From Campylobacter sp. CN_NE2 (GTDB taxonomy: Bacteria > Campylobacterota > Campylobacteria > Campylobacterales > Campylobacteraceae), in NCBI RefSeq assembly GCF_027797465.1, contig NZ_CP115608.1, positions 620,001 to 684,000 on the forward strand: 64,000 nt of DNA, in the 5' to 3' direction. Positions within the stretch are counted from its first letter, which is position 1; each line of letters begins with the position of its first letter. The notes beneath the pieces were generated by a model. That model saw nothing but the letters and a program-made list of their open reading frames with translations, searched no databases and was not told the DNA's origin. Shown in pieces: positions 24,811 to 35,545 of this stretch. The translations under genes and the position numbers were made by a program.

Positions 24811-25822
24811 GCTAAATTTGGTTTCAAGCTATGATTATGAGCTTCCTAGCGAACTAATCGCAAATTCGCCAATCATGCCAAAACAAAACGCAAGATTGTT
24901 AGTTTATGAGCGAAATACTGGTAAAATTTCGCACCTGAAATTTGCAAATTTGGCTGATATTTTACCGCCTTGTGATATTATTTTTAATGATACAAAGGTT
25001 GTCAAGGCTCGAATTTACGGACAAAAAGATAGTGGCGGAAAAATAGAGCTTTTACTAAATTCGCCGTTAAATGATAATAAATTTAGCGTTTATATCAAAG
25101 GAAGCGTTAAAAAAGGGACAAATTTAGAATTTGCAAACGGCTTGAAAGCCGAAGTTTGCGAACTTTTTGACGACGGGCTAAGAGTGGTTAAATTTAGCCA
25201 AAACGGCAAAAAACTCTCTACAAATGAAATTTTTGATATTTTTAACTCTATCGGGCATGTGCCGTTACCGCCATACATAAAAAGAGCCGATATGAGAGAA
25301 GATGTAGGCTGGTATCAAAGCATTTTTGCCAAATATCAAGGCGCGGTTGCAGCTCCCACTGCTAGTTTGCATTTTGATGATAAAATGGTAAAAGAGTTAG
25401 AAAAATCGCACAAAATTCACTATCTTACGCTTCATGTGGGAGCAGGAACTTTTAAAGGCGTAGAGTGCGAAAACATCTATGATCACAAAATGCACGGAGA
25501 GATTTATTCTATCCCAAGCCAAACGGCAGGGCTTTTGGAGAGCAAAAAGCCTATTTTGGGCGTTGGAACGACGGTTACAAGGGTGGTTGAAAACTACGCT
25601 AGAAACGGCGAGAGAGATGGAATTTGCACACTATTTTTGCACCCAAATAATAAACCAATTCGCCAAAATTATCTCCTTACAAATTTTCACTTGCCAAAAT
25701 CAACACTAATAATGCTAGTTGCGAGTTTTATCGGACTTGATAGGACGCTTGAAATTTATAAAATCGCCGTAGAACAAAAATATCGCTTTTACTCTTACGG
25801 CGATGGAATGCTGATAATATGA
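24797..25822 (+). CDS. queA: tRNA ribosyltransferase-isomerase QueA
   Basis: QueA transfers the ribosyl part of SAM to 7-aminomethyl-7-deazaguanine in tRNA, giving epoxyqueuosine. The 341 residues carry SYDYELPSELIAN, IIFNDTKVVKARIYG, GHVPLPPYIKR, GAVAAPTASLHF, LHVGAGTFKGV and the C-terminal TNFHLPKSTLIMLV, all standard. The start lies within the end of tatC and its stop overlaps the next ORF by four bases. Confidence 0.97.
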   Translation: MATNKLNLVSSYDYELPSELIANSPIMPKQNARLLVYERNTGKISHLKFANLADILPPCDIIFNDTKVVKARIYGQKDSGGKIELLLNSPLNDNKFSVYIKGSVKKGTNLEFANGLKAEVCELFDDGLRVVKFSQNGKKLSTNEIFDIFNSIGHVPLPPYIKRADMREDVGWYQSIFAKYQGAVAAPTASLHFDDKMVKELEKSHKIHYLTLHVGAGTFKGVECENIYDHKMHGEIYSIPSQTAGLLESKKPILGVGTTVTRVVENYARNGERDGICTLFLHPNNKPIRQNYLLTNFHLPKSTLIMLVASFIGLDRTLEIYKIAVEQKYRFYSYGDGMLII

Positions 25823-26844
25823 ATGCAATTTTTGCTTTGATAACGATTTTAGCGATAGTTTTGGCTGTTTTGGCACTGCTATTTTTTAAGTCAAAAAAAG
25901 AAAACAACACGCAAATTTCACAAACCCCCACGCCAAAAAAAGAACTAAAACAAAAAGAGATAAAAGCAGGGATTATCGATTTGTTTGAACTTTTAAAGCT
26001 TCAAAGCGAAATTTTATTTGAAGAGTGTGCTAGATTTGATAACACGATTTTTGTAAATTTTTCAAAATCGTTGCCTAGAATTTACGATAACTCCGTTAGC
26101 GGAGTTTTGCAAACCGTAAATCATATTTGCAAATTTTTTGCTTTTGAATTCCAAAAAACAACCATAAGTATAAATTTTTCATCGCTTCGTGTCAGCGAAA
26201 ATAAAATTCTTTTGCATATATCGGTAAATTCGGATAAATTTCTAAGTCAAAGCAGAATTCTTTCAATTAAAAATTTTTTAGACAACAAACAAAATTTCGA
26301 TGATATAAATTTAATAAAAGCAAAAGAAAGTGCCGAAAAAATCGGAGCTTTTTTGCATTTTGAAGCTGATAATAATAAAATTACAATAGATTTTAGCTCA
26401 AATTTGGTTTTTTATAAATCAAATCGCTTTGGTTTTATCAAAAATAAATATGATTACAATATCCTAATCTGCGAAAATAACGCAAATATTTTTGACGATT
26501 TGACGCTTTTGTTCGCTCAAATGGGCTGTGCCGTTGCACCGAATTCGACCTGGGCGAATATCAAAAAGCATTTGGACGATTTTATCTACAAGCCTGACAT
26601 TGTTTTTATCAGCGCTGAAATCCTGAGAAATCAAAAAGATGTCGAATATCTAAACAATATTCAAAAACACAAAAAAGCATTTTTTGTGTTTATTTTGCGA
26701 AATAAATCGGACTTTAAATTTATGAAACGGATAAATTTTAACGCCTTTAAACTCAAAATGCCATATCTTTATGACGATATTTACGCACTTTGCGAAATCA
26801 TTTCAAGAGCTAAACAAAGCGGAAATTTAAACGATTTTGATTAA
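25819..26844 (+). CDS. Membrane-anchored degenerate sensor with pseudo-receiver domain
   Basis: 341 residues: one N-terminal membrane helix (about 4-24), a charged linker, a middle part resembling a worn histidine-kinase core (SGVLQTVNHICKFF, then KITIDFSSNLVF), and a C-terminal receiver-like fold from about 214 (YNILICENNANIFDDLTLLF, KPDIVFISAE, FKLKMPY). The phosphoacceptor Asp expected at the end of the third strand is Ser, while the late Lys-Met-Pro resembles the usual Lys-Pro. It probably works by protein contact rather than phosphotransfer. Coupled to queA by overlap. The assignment is by motif reading only. Confidence 0.5.
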   Translation: MNAIFALITILAIVLAVLALLFFKSKKENNTQISQTPTPKKELKQKEIKAGIIDLFELLKLQSEILFEECARFDNTIFVNFSKSLPRIYDNSVSGVLQTVNHICKFFAFEFQKTTISINFSSLRVSENKILLHISVNSDKFLSQSRILSIKNFLDNKQNFDDINLIKAKESAEKIGAFLHFEADNNKITIDFSSNLVFYKSNRFGFIKNKYDYNILICENNANIFDDLTLLFAQMGCAVAPNSTWANIKKHLDDFIYKPDIVFISAEILRNQKDVEYLNNIQKHKKAFFVFILRNKSDFKFMKRINFNAFKLKMPYLYDDIYALCEIISRAKQSGNLNDFD

Positions 26845-26926
26845 GAATTTTACATAAAAATTAATGCGACGACAAAATAATCATAAAAATTTGTAAATTT
26901 AAACAATAACGCTTTTTAAATTTGCT

Positions 26927-27319
26927 TTATACAATTTCCAAATATCTTTGCAAGATTATCATCGCTGAAAGGCTATCAAGTTTGCCGTCTTTTTTGCGAG
27001 TACTAAATTCTCGCAACTCATCAGCTTCGAAGCTTGAAAAGCTTTCGTCAATGTAACAAATTTCGCCGTCAAATTCCAAAAGCGAAACAAAGTGGCGAAT
27101 TCTTCGGCTCATCTCTTCTTCGCTACTGCCACCTTTTGGGATACCGACGACTAAAATTTTTGCGTTTTGCGTTTTTAAAATTTGCGAGATTTCGTTTGCA
27201 GCCTGATTGCGATTTTTACGCAAAACGGGAGTGCTAGGAAGTGCGATTTTAGCATCAGGTGAGATTGCTACGCCTATGCGTTTAAGTCCAACATCGATAG
27301 CGATTATCGTTTCGCTCAT
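26927..27319 (-). CDS. ruvX: Pre-16S rRNA nuclease / putative Holliday junction resolvase
   Basis: A 130-residue RuvX/YqgF protein with the RNase H-like start [16 protein letters not shown] (Asp9), [13 protein letters not shown] and [12 protein letters not shown], then a late Asp in [12 protein letters not shown]. The family takes part in final maturation of 16S rRNA and was also proposed as a resolvase. It overlaps the dprA end by four bases. Confidence 0.9.
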   Translation of the reverse strand: MSETIIAIDVGLKRIGVAISPDAKIALPSTPVLRKNRNQAANEISQILKTQNAKILVVGIPKGGSSEEEMSRRIRHFVSLLEFDGEICYIDESFSSFEADELREFSTRKKDGKLDSLSAMIILQRYLEIV

Positions 27320-28107
27320 TTTACAACCACTTTCGTGCCAAAAATTTCGATTTTGCCGTCTAGTTCGTATTCATAAACTCTATCGCCAAATTTGGCTAAA
27401 ACTGCGTTAAAATCATCATTTTGCATAATAAAATTTAAAATTTCATCATTTTGTAAATTTGTCGATTTTTTTTCATTTTCGCTCAAAAATTTAGCACAAA
27501 ATTCATCTATATCATAAATCAAATTTGCCTTATTTTGCCCTAAAAGCAGATTTGTTCCTTTGCTTTCGTTTATTTTTTGTGGAAAGACGAAAACGGGAAT
27601 TCCAAGTTCGTTAGCCAGTCTTGCACTTTGAAGCGAACCGCTACGCAAATCAGCCTGAGCTACAATCAAAGCTTCGCCAAGAGCCACCACAAGGCGATTT
27701 CGCTCTAAAAAGCTCCATTTTGTAGGCATTTGATTAGGTTCGTATTCGCTTATGGCAAGAGCGTTTTCATAAATTTGCCTTATCATTTTTTCATTTTCTT
27801 TTGGATAAATTTGATCTAGTCCATTTCCAAAAACAGCGATTGTATTTGGAAAAGCTCCTGTGTGAGCGATTATATCGCACCCAAGTGCTGCCCCGCTAAC
27901 CACGCAAAACTTACCAGTTTTTGTTATCTCACGCGTTAAATTTAAAATCAAATTTTTAGTATAAAAACTCATTTTGCGTGAGCCAACAACTGAAATTTTT
28001 CGTTTTTTCAAAAGCGATAAATCGCCCTTAAAATATAGTTTTTTTGGCAAATTTTTTAATTTTTTAAATTCGATTATTTCATCTAAATTTAGCAAATTTT
28101 CTATCAT
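27316..28107 (-). CDS. dprA: DNA-processing protein DprA
   Basis: DprA loads RecA onto incoming single-stranded DNA during natural transformation. The 263 residues show the extended Rossmann motifs [44 protein letters not shown] and [18 protein letters not shown]. The C-terminal winged helix is short but recognisable. It is embedded in an operon with the deacetylase gene upstream and ruvX downstream, each with a four-base overlap. Confidence 0.93.
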   Translation of the reverse strand: MIENLLNLDEIIEFKKLKNLPKKLYFKGDLSLLKKRKISVVGSRKMSFYTKNLILNLTREITKTGKFCVVSGAALGCDIIAHTGAFPNTIAVFGNGLDQIYPKENEKMIRQIYENALAISEYEPNQMPTKWSFLERNRLVVALGEALIVAQADLRSGSLQSARLANELGIPVFVFPQKINESKGTNLLLGQNKANLIYDIDEFCAKFLSENEKKSTNLQNDEILNFIMQNDDFNAVLAKFGDRVYEYELDGKIEIFGTKVVVK

Positions 28108-29156
28108 TTGTAATACTCGTAAATTTCGTCCAAATAAACAACTTCGACTTCGTCCAAAATATCGCCTGAATTTGCCAATGCCCCAAATGTTGCATTTTTT
28201 GGGTGTCCGATTGCGATTGCGTAGCCTTTTTTCTTTGCGACCTGCACGGCTTCTTTTAGTTTTATTCGCACTTCTGCTACGCTATCGATATTATCTAAAA
28301 AAATGTCGCGGTAAGCATAACGCATATTAAATTTTCTCACAGCCCCGCCGACGGCGGTTTTGCCTATCGTGCGAGAATCCACAAAATAAAAATCATATCT
28401 AAAAAGTGCGCGAATTAGCAAATTCATAGCGTTTTCATCGCCTGTAAATTTGCTTCCTGTGTGATTATTTATAAATTTTGCATTTGGAAAATCTTCTCTT
28501 AATTTTGCGACTGCTTGTTCGATTTCATCATAACTAGCATTTGTTTTTATAGTTTTTAGATTATCAGTGTAATTTAACGCTTCAAGCGGCAAATGTATAG
28601 AAAAGCTCTTAAAGCCTTTGCTTAGATTTGGAGTGTGCGGATTTTTTGCACTTGGCGGGAAAATCGACGGAGTAACGGCGACGGGTAACTTTTTGATTTT
28701 TGCGATTTGACCTGCTTCGCTAATATCGTCCATTATGATCGCAAGTTTTGGTTTTTTCCCGTCAAATGGTGGTTTTATCGGCAAAGTAGTATTTGAAATT
28801 TCTTCTTGTTTTGGCTCTAAATTTAATGCATGATTTTCTGAATTTAAAGGTTTGTTCTGCAAATTTGGTATATTTGAAGTCAAAAATGTCAAATTTGCTT
28901 CGCTTTTTGTATCGTTTTGCTTTGGTTTTTGTGAAATTTGTTTAGTTTTTTCGTTTTTATTTTGCGAATTTGGCAAATTTTGCACTTTTTCTTGTGGTAT
29001 CGAAACTTCGGCTAAATTCTGTTTTTTTGAAAAAATCAAATCCAAAACGCCATACGAAAAAGCTCCGCTTAAAAAACAAAGCACAACGATAAAAGCGAAT
29101 TTAGCGTAATCGGGACGCTTTTTAGAGCGCCCCTTTGTAGTCTTTTTTGTAGCCAT
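28104..29156 (-). CDS. Divergent polysaccharide deacetylase family protein
   Basis: A 350-residue secreted or anchored protein: one N-terminal membrane helix (about 20-41) after a very basic start, a Lys/Gln/Asn-rich linker to about 135, then a domain with KLAIIMDDISEAGQ, VTPSIFPPSA, SIHLPLEA, INNHTGSKFT, FVDSRTIG and IAIGHPKNATF. These are the motifs of the YibQ-type divergent deacetylases, probably acting on periplasmic glycans; the substrate is unknown. It lies between ilvC and dprA as I recall for C. jejuni. Confidence 0.82.
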   Translation of the reverse strand: MATKKTTKGRSKKRPDYAKFAFIVVLCFLSGAFSYGVLDLIFSKKQNLAEVSIPQEKVQNLPNSQNKNEKTKQISQKPKQNDTKSEANLTFLTSNIPNLQNKPLNSENHALNLEPKQEEISNTTLPIKPPFDGKKPKLAIIMDDISEAGQIAKIKKLPVAVTPSIFPPSAKNPHTPNLSKGFKSFSIHLPLEALNYTDNLKTIKTNASYDEIEQAVAKLREDFPNAKFINNHTGSKFTGDENAMNLLIRALFRYDFYFVDSRTIGKTAVGGAVRKFNMRYAYRDIFLDNIDSVAEVRIKLKEAVQVAKKKGYAIAIGHPKNATFGALANSGDILDEVEVVYLDEIYEYYK

Positions 29157-29162
29157 TAAAGA

Positions 29163-30218
<1,056 letters not shown>

Positions 30219-30316
30219 TTAGCTAAATTCTTATAAATCTTAGATAAAAAAGAAAAATTTTAAGGTTAAGCCAAAATTTGCTATGATACAAAAATTTTTC
30301 AAGGAATTTTAAAAAA

Positions 30317-31108
30317 ATGAATAAAACTATAAGCGAAAAAATAAAATCTTTGCCTAAATTTGATGATGAAATAGTCGAAATTTTGGAAGCTTTTGACAAA
30401 TTTGATGATGAAAAAATTTGCAAAAAATTGTCATATAAAAAATTCGATGAAAAAATTTTAAAAATCGCAAACAACAAATTTATAAAAACAAAATTTTCAA
30501 ATTTAAATGAAGCCTTTGAATTTTATGGAAAAGACGAAATAAAGGCGTTTTTTTTATTTTGCATTTTTTGCGAAATACTGCCGACAGGTTTAAAAAGTTA
30601 CAAAATTTCAAGCGAACACTTTATTGAGATTTCACTTATGCGAAATTTAATAATGCACGAGTGGATAAAATCATATCCAAATTCCCCAAAAATCATACTT
30701 AGCATTGTTATTTTGATGGAATTTGGACGAATTTTCATCGATGAGCTTTTGCAAAAAAATAAAAAAGAGTATGAATTTTTATCTCTTGTTAAAACCTGCG
30801 TGTATCCGCAAGATTTCACCGATGTCGAGCAAGAATTCACAAGTGCCGACAGAGAAAGCGTTATAAGCAAGATTTTTTTATATTTAGGACTTGATGAAAT
30901 GGCGTATTTAGCGAGATTTTCTAGCTTAATCGATGATGCGGACTTTGATATAAAAATTCCGTGCGCTATGATAAAAGTCGTCAAAACGGTCGTAAATATC
31001 TACCACCGAGTCGATGAAACAAGCACAGATCATACGCTAAATTTGCTTGTTGAGTTTGGTTTTGAACAAGAAGCGTTTTTAAATTCAGTTAAAAAGATAG
31101 CACAATGA
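30317..31108 (+). CDS. HDOD-like domain protein
   Basis: 263 residues, all-helical and acidic at the N-terminus. The pattern of a small helical bundle with LMRNLIMHEWIKSYPN, then IVILMEFGRIFIDELL, resembles HDOD proteins, which keep the fold of HD phosphohydrolases without the metal-binding residues and act in signalling. Similarity is moderate and no catalytic HD pair is visible. AAGGAATT precedes the ATG. Its last codons overlap the start of the RNase R gene by four bases. Confidence 0.55.
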   Translation: MNKTISEKIKSLPKFDDEIVEILEAFDKFDDEKICKKLSYKKFDEKILKIANNKFIKTKFSNLNEAFEFYGKDEIKAFFLFCIFCEILPTGLKSYKISSEHFIEISLMRNLIMHEWIKSYPNSPKIILSIVILMEFGRIFIDELLQKNKKEYEFLSLVKTCVYPQDFTDVEQEFTSADRESVISKIFLYLGLDEMAYLARFSSLIDDADFDIKIPCAMIKVVKTVVNIYHRVDETSTDHTLNLLVEFGFEQEAFLNSVKKIAQ

Positions 31109-33033
31109 AAGAATTTTTGAAATCCCTAAATTTAGGCGTTGATGAAAAAAATTTAAACTCAAAACAAAAAGAGTTAATGCGAAATTTGCAAAATATCGGC
31201 GCCATTAGTAACCACAAAGGCAAATTTTATCTAAATGATAGTTTTGTATTTGGCAAACTTGATATTTCGCAAGGCGGAACCGGCTATTTATCGGCATTTG
31301 ATGAAAAATTTAAACAAGATTTGATTATCGAAAATAAGCATATAAACGCAGCACACTTTGGCGATATAGTCCTAGCAAAAATAATAAACACAAAAAAAGC
31401 AAGAATTCACGCAAAAGTGCTTATGTGCGTTGTTCCTGCAAATTTAACAAGCGTTGTTTTTACCAAAAAATTTGGAAATGAAATACTAGGCGTAAATGTT
31501 AAAACAGGTCTAGCGTCAAATTTAGCAGCCACGCAAAAGTCCCTAAAACAGCTACTTCCAAACACACTTTTAAAAATCGATAACCTTAAAAACGAAATTG
31601 TGGAAGTTTTAGGAAATCTTGAAGACCCATGGGTAGATGAGAAAATTTCACTTGCAATCTACAATAAAAACGACGAATTTAGCGATGTTTGCGAGGAACA
31701 AGCTACAAGCTTTGGCGATAGCGTTGATATTTCAATGTATCCTAATCGCGTAAATTTAAGCCATTTGCCATTTGTTACTATCGATCCAATCGACGCAAAA
31801 GACTTTGACGATGCTGTTTATTATGACAAAGAAAAAAATGAAGTCTATGTCGCCATCGCCGATGTCAGCGAGTATGTCAGCGAGTATTCGCCCATAGATA
31901 AGGAAGCAAAAATTCGTGGATTTTCCATATATTTTCCGCACAAAAGTGTGCCTATGCTTCCACGCGCTTTAAGCGAAAATATCTGCTCATTAAAGCCGAA
32001 TTTACCGCGACTTGCGTTTGTTTTTAAAATTTCATTAGATGAAAATTTAGATGCCATAAATGAAGAGCTTTTTGAAGCCATAATCGTTTCAAAGCGCCGT
32101 TTTAACTACGACGAAGTCGATGAAATCCTACAAGGCAAACAAGAGTGCGAAGATGAAATTTTATCGTGGCTGTTGCCGTTAGATAAACTAACGCAAAATT
32201 TACGCAAAATTCGCCTTAAAAAGGGTTTTGATTTTCGCACACAAGAACTGCGTATGAGTATCGATGAAATGGGACTTTTAAAAAGCACGAGATTTGAAAC
32301 CGATACGCCCTCTCATAAGCTAATCGAAGATTGTATGCTTCTAGCAAATAAAGCCGCCGCAAAACGCATTAGCAAGGGCGTTTTTAGAAATCACGGCACA
32401 GCAGATCTTAAAAAAATAGCAAATTTGCTTGATGATTTAGCACTTTTTGGGATAGATGTCGCTTATGAAAGCGATATAGCAAAAATGGTTAGCAAAATTC
32501 AAGCTTTGGCTGATGATTTGGGCGTTAGAGAGCAAGTTGATAAACTCATCATCAAAGCGCAAAAACGCGCCGAATACGGCGTAGAACCTTTGGGGCATTA
32601 TGGGCTTGGATTTGAGCATTATACGCATTTTACAAGTCCGATTAGAAGGTATTCGGATTTGATTTTACATAGACTTTTAAAAGCCGATATGTCAGGCGAC
32701 ACCAAATTTTACAACTATTTGCTTTTAAATATTGAAGAAACTTGCGAAAATTTAAATGTTTTAGAGCGAGAAGCCGACAAAGTCGCGTTTGATTTTATGG
32801 ATCGCAAATTTGCTAGGTGGGCGGCGGAAAATTTAGGCAAAGTGGTTCGCTGCTATATAGATGAAAACGCAAACACCGTAACTGCGAAGCTTGATGATAA
32901 ATTTAAAGGTGCAAAAATTTACATTTTAAACTTCACGGCTGAGATTTTAACGCCTGTTTTAGTGCAAATCATAGAAGCAAATATTGCAAGCGGCACGATT
33001 TTAGGGAAAGTGGTAAAAAAACTCGATGTATAA
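31105..33033 (+). CDS. rnr: Ribonuclease R (VacB-type 3'-5' exoribonuclease)
   Basis: The 642 residues include the RNB catalytic centre VTIDPIDAKDFDDAVYYD with its cluster of metal-binding aspartates, ADVSEYV, SIYFPHKSVPMLPRALSE, LKPNLPRLAF and HYTHFTSPIRRYSDLILHR. The N-terminal cold-shock-type part is present (GKLDISQGGTGYLSA), while the C-terminal S1 region is short and weakly conserved, so the protein is smaller than the E. coli enzyme. Overlaps of four and eight bases join it to its neighbours. Confidence 0.93.
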   Translation: MKEFLKSLNLGVDEKNLNSKQKELMRNLQNIGAISNHKGKFYLNDSFVFGKLDISQGGTGYLSAFDEKFKQDLIIENKHINAAHFGDIVLAKIINTKKARIHAKVLMCVVPANLTSVVFTKKFGNEILGVNVKTGLASNLAATQKSLKQLLPNTLLKIDNLKNEIVEVLGNLEDPWVDEKISLAIYNKNDEFSDVCEEQATSFGDSVDISMYPNRVNLSHLPFVTIDPIDAKDFDDAVYYDKEKNEVYVAIADVSEYVSEYSPIDKEAKIRGFSIYFPHKSVPMLPRALSENICSLKPNLPRLAFVFKISLDENLDAINEELFEAIIVSKRRFNYDEVDEILQGKQECEDEILSWLLPLDKLTQNLRKIRLKKGFDFRTQELRMSIDEMGLLKSTRFETDTPSHKLIEDCMLLANKAAAKRISKGVFRNHGTADLKKIANLLDDLALFGIDVAYESDIAKMVSKIQALADDLGVREQVDKLIIKAQKRAEYGVEPLGHYGLGFEHYTHFTSPIRRYSDLILHRLLKADMSGDTKFYNYLLLNIEETCENLNVLEREADKVAFDFMDRKFARWAAENLGKVVRCYIDENANTVTAKLDDKFKGAKIYILNFTAEILTPVLVQIIEANIASGTILGKVVKKLDV

Positions 33034-34039
33034 AAAAGATTTAGATGCGCTAATTTTTAACAAAAAAGTTCCAAATTTCATCTTGCTTCGCGGACAGGAC
33101 GATTTCCAAAATGAGCTTTACGCAAAAAGGCTGATTGAGTATTGGCAAAGCGAAAATTTTATGAGTTTATATTTTAGCGAATTTGATTTTGAAGTGGCAA
33201 AAAGCTTTTTCGAGCCGTCTTTGTTTGGTGGCGAAAACACGCTATATATCAAAACAAATTCGCAAATCAAAAAAGATGAGCTTAAAGTGCTAATTTCAAT
33301 GTGCCAAAAAGATAGCGCAAATCGCCTAATTTACGAACTAAACGAAGAAGAAAAATCTGCCGCAAAGGATTTTACTAGCGCATTTGGTTCAAACGATGTG
33401 AGATTTTTTAAACCAAATAACACAAACGAAGCTATAAATTTGCTCGTGCAAAAATGCCAAATGTGCGGAGTTTTTCCAAATACGGCTGCGCTTGAAAAAA
33501 TTTATAGTTTGCATAACGAAAATTTAAATTTAAGTGCAAATGAGATTGAAAAATTTGCAAATTTGCAGGTCGAATTAAATTTAGATAATGTAAAAAACCT
33601 TGTAACAGGGCTTAGCGAAGTAAGCTATGACGAGCTTTTTGACGAGGTTTTTTCGCTAAAACGCAACAATGATAATTTTAAAGCTAAATTTTTTGCTCTC
33701 ACTCAAAACGGAATTTATAACGAAATCGAATTAATAAATAATTTTTACAGAAATATTTATCGAATTTTTAAAATTCACAGCTATATCAAAAATTACGGCG
33801 CACCAGATTTTAAAAAGATTTTCGGCTACGCTCCGCCGATAAATTTGCAAAATAAAATGTCGGCATTAGCATTAGCATTTGATACGCACGGATTTTTTGA
33901 AATTTTTAAAAATTTAAATTTAATCGAATTTGAACTAAAAACCAAAAAAAGTATCGAAAAAACAGAGTTTTTACTTGCTTCGCTTTTGAAATTTCAGCGA
34001 ATTTTAGCCGATATGCAAAAGAATAAAAGCAAATATTAA
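33026..34039 (+). CDS. holA: DNA polymerase III delta subunit
   Basis: A 337-residue clamp-loader delta subunit, recognised by the overall delta pattern: VPNFILLRGQDDFQNELYAK near the start, FFEPSLFGGENTLYIK, a lid domain with NEIEKFANL, and the helical C-terminal collar with KTKKSIEKTEFLLASLLKF. There is no P-loop, as expected for delta. The start lies eight bases within rnr. rpsF follows after a leader of about 90 bases. Confidence 0.85.
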   Translation: MYKKDLDALIFNKKVPNFILLRGQDDFQNELYAKRLIEYWQSENFMSLYFSEFDFEVAKSFFEPSLFGGENTLYIKTNSQIKKDELKVLISMCQKDSANRLIYELNEEEKSAAKDFTSAFGSNDVRFFKPNNTNEAINLLVQKCQMCGVFPNTAALEKIYSLHNENLNLSANEIEKFANLQVELNLDNVKNLVTGLSEVSYDELFDEVFSLKRNNDNFKAKFFALTQNGIYNEIELINNFYRNIYRIFKIHSYIKNYGAPDFKKIFGYAPPINLQNKMSALALAFDTHGFFEIFKNLNLIEFELKTKKSIEKTEFLLASLLKFQRILADMQKNKSKY

Positions 34040-34086
34040 GTAAATTTTAAATAAAATCACAAGTTGCATTTTTATGCAAAATCCTT

Positions 34087-34110
34087 GCTTGTAAAATTTT
34101 ACTTACAAGC
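34087..34110 (+). promoter_or_regulatory. Hairpin in the rpsF leader
   Basis: GCTTGTAA (34087-34094) and TTACAAGC (34103-34110) form a perfect 8-base stem 22 bases before the rpsF ATG. It could be the site for autoregulation by S6-S18, although I do not see the conserved CCG bulge of the known motif. Confidence 0.35.
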
Positions 34111-34132
34111 TATAAATCCACAAGGAGACTAT

Positions 34133-34576
34133 ATGAGACATTACGAGGTTTTATTCATCGTTAAGCCTACGCTTACAGAAGATGAAATCAAAACAAAAGT
34201 TGATTTCGTTAAAGAAATCATTACCAAAAACGGCGGCGAGATCGCTTCTGTTATTGAAATGGGTGCTAGAAAACTAGCTTACAAAATCGACAAATACGAA
34301 AGAGGCGTTTATTTTGTAATCTATTTCAAAGCTGAGCCAAATTTAATCGCTGAACTTGTTAGAAATCTACGATATAACGAAGATATTATAAGATTTTTAA
34401 CAGTTAAATACGAAAACAAAAAAGAGATTGGTGCTTGGGAAAAACTAAGCAAAGGCATGAAACTTTCTCCTGCTAGAAAACCAAGAGAGCCACGAGAACC
34501 ACGCGAAAAAGCTGAAAAAGTAGAAAAAGTTGCAGAAGTAGAAAATACAGAAGCTAAGGAAGAAAATCAAGAATAA
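34133..34576 (+). CDS. rpsF: 30S ribosomal protein S6
   Basis: S6 forms a pair with S18 in the 30S platform. The 147 residues start [12 protein letters not shown] and carry [19 protein letters not shown]; the tail from about residue 110 is repetitive and charged ([13 protein letters not shown], then Glu-rich). I use the ATG at 34133 with AAGGAGA just upstream, not the in-frame ATG at 34064. First gene of the conserved rpsF-ssb-rpsR operon. Confidence 0.96.
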   Translation: MRHYEVLFIVKPTLTEDEIKTKVDFVKEIITKNGGEIASVIEMGARKLAYKIDKYERGVYFVIYFKAEPNLIAELVRNLRYNEDIIRFLTVKYENKKEIGAWEKLSKGMKLSPARKPREPREPREKAEKVEKVAEVENTEAKEENQE

Positions 34577-34587
34577 AAGGCTAAAAA

Positions 34588-35232
34588 ATGTTTAATAAAG
34601 TAGTTTTGGTAGGAAATTTAACAAGAGACATTGAGTTAAGATATTTGCAAAGTGGCACAGCTATCGGCAAGTGCGGTATCGCTGTTACTAGAAAATATAG
34701 CGGTGCAAACGGCGAGAGAAAAGAAGAAACATGCTTTATTGACATTGATTTTTTTGGCAGAACCGCAGAAGTAGCAAATCAATATTTGCACAAAGGTTCA
34801 AAAGTTCTTATTGAAGGTAGATTAAAATTTGATCAATGGCAAGATCAAAACGGACAAAACAGATCAAAACATAGCATTAGCGTAGAAAATATGGAAATGC
34901 TAAATTCTCCTTCACAACAAGGCGGAAATTATCAAAATAATCCAAATTCTAACTATGGCTCAAACGGCTACAATGGCGGCGGAAATTCTTACGGAAATGG
35001 CGGTGGTTACAATCAAAATGGCTATGCAAATAGCTACAACCAAAACAGCTATAATTCCTACGGAAATCAAAATTCGCAAAATAGCTACGGCTCATACGGC
35101 AATGCAAATTCGCAAAGCCAAAAACCAAATGATAATTATGCTAAGCCAAAAGAAGCAGATTATAGTGAAAATATCCCAGAAGTAGATGTCGATGCCGACA
35201 AATACGACGGCGACGAAACTATACCATTTTAA
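34588..35232 (+). CDS. ssb: Single-stranded DNA-binding protein
   Basis: The OB fold fills residues 1-110 (NKVVLVGNLTRDIELRY, FIDIDFFGRTAEVANQYL, GSKVLIEGRL). A linker of about 80 residues rich in Asn, Gly, Tyr, Ser and Gln follows, and the acidic tip reads YDGDETIPF, the partner-binding end typical of SSB. The linker is a low-complexity, prion-like sequence with many NSYGN-type units. The gene lies between rpsF and rpsR with 11 and 18 base gaps. Confidence 0.97.
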   Translation: MFNKVVLVGNLTRDIELRYLQSGTAIGKCGIAVTRKYSGANGERKEETCFIDIDFFGRTAEVANQYLHKGSKVLIEGRLKFDQWQDQNGQNRSKHSISVENMEMLNSPSQQGGNYQNNPNSNYGSNGYNGGGNSYGNGGGYNQNGYANSYNQNSYNSYGNQNSQNSYGSYGNANSQSQKPNDNYAKPKEADYSENIPEVDVDADKYDGDETIPF

Positions 35233-35250
35233 ATTTAAAAGGAAAAAACT

Positions 35251-35511
35251 ATGGCAGATAAAAGAAAATATTCAAGAAAATACTGCAAATTTACAGAAGC
35301 TAAAATAGAGTTTATCGATTACAAAGACACTGCACTTTTGAAAAATTGTCTAAGTGAAAGATTTAAAATCATGCCACGCCGCTTAACAGGCACTAGCAAA
35401 AAATACCAAGAAATGGTAGAAAAAGCTATCAAAAGAGCGCGCCAAGCAGCACTTATCCCTTACATCGTTGATAGAAAAGATGTAGTTACAAACCCTTTTG
35501 AAAATATGTAA
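35251..35511 (+). CDS. rpsR: 30S ribosomal protein S18
   Basis: 86 residues with [17 protein letters not shown] and the RNA-binding end [20 protein letters not shown] typical of S18. AAAAGGAAAA precedes the ATG. Last gene of the operon; a GC-rich hairpin follows at 35525. Confidence 0.97.
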   Translation: MADKRKYSRKYCKFTEAKIEFIDYKDTALLKNCLSERFKIMPRRLTGTSKKYQEMVEKAIKRARQAALIPYIVDRKDVVTNPFENM

Positions 35512-35524
35512 TCAAAATACTCTT

Positions 35525-35545
35525 TGGTGGGCGAGATGCCCACCA
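35525..35545 (+). terminator. GC-rich stem-loop after rpsR
   Basis: TGGTGGGC (35525-35532), loop GAGAT, GCCCACCA (35538-35545): a perfect 8-base stem. No T run follows, so it may end or protect the ribosomal transcript. Confidence 0.55.

Noticed and set aside
34955-35185. 76-codon frame inside ssb in another frame
   Set aside because: Product of the repetitive Asn/Gly/Tyr linker read out of frame.
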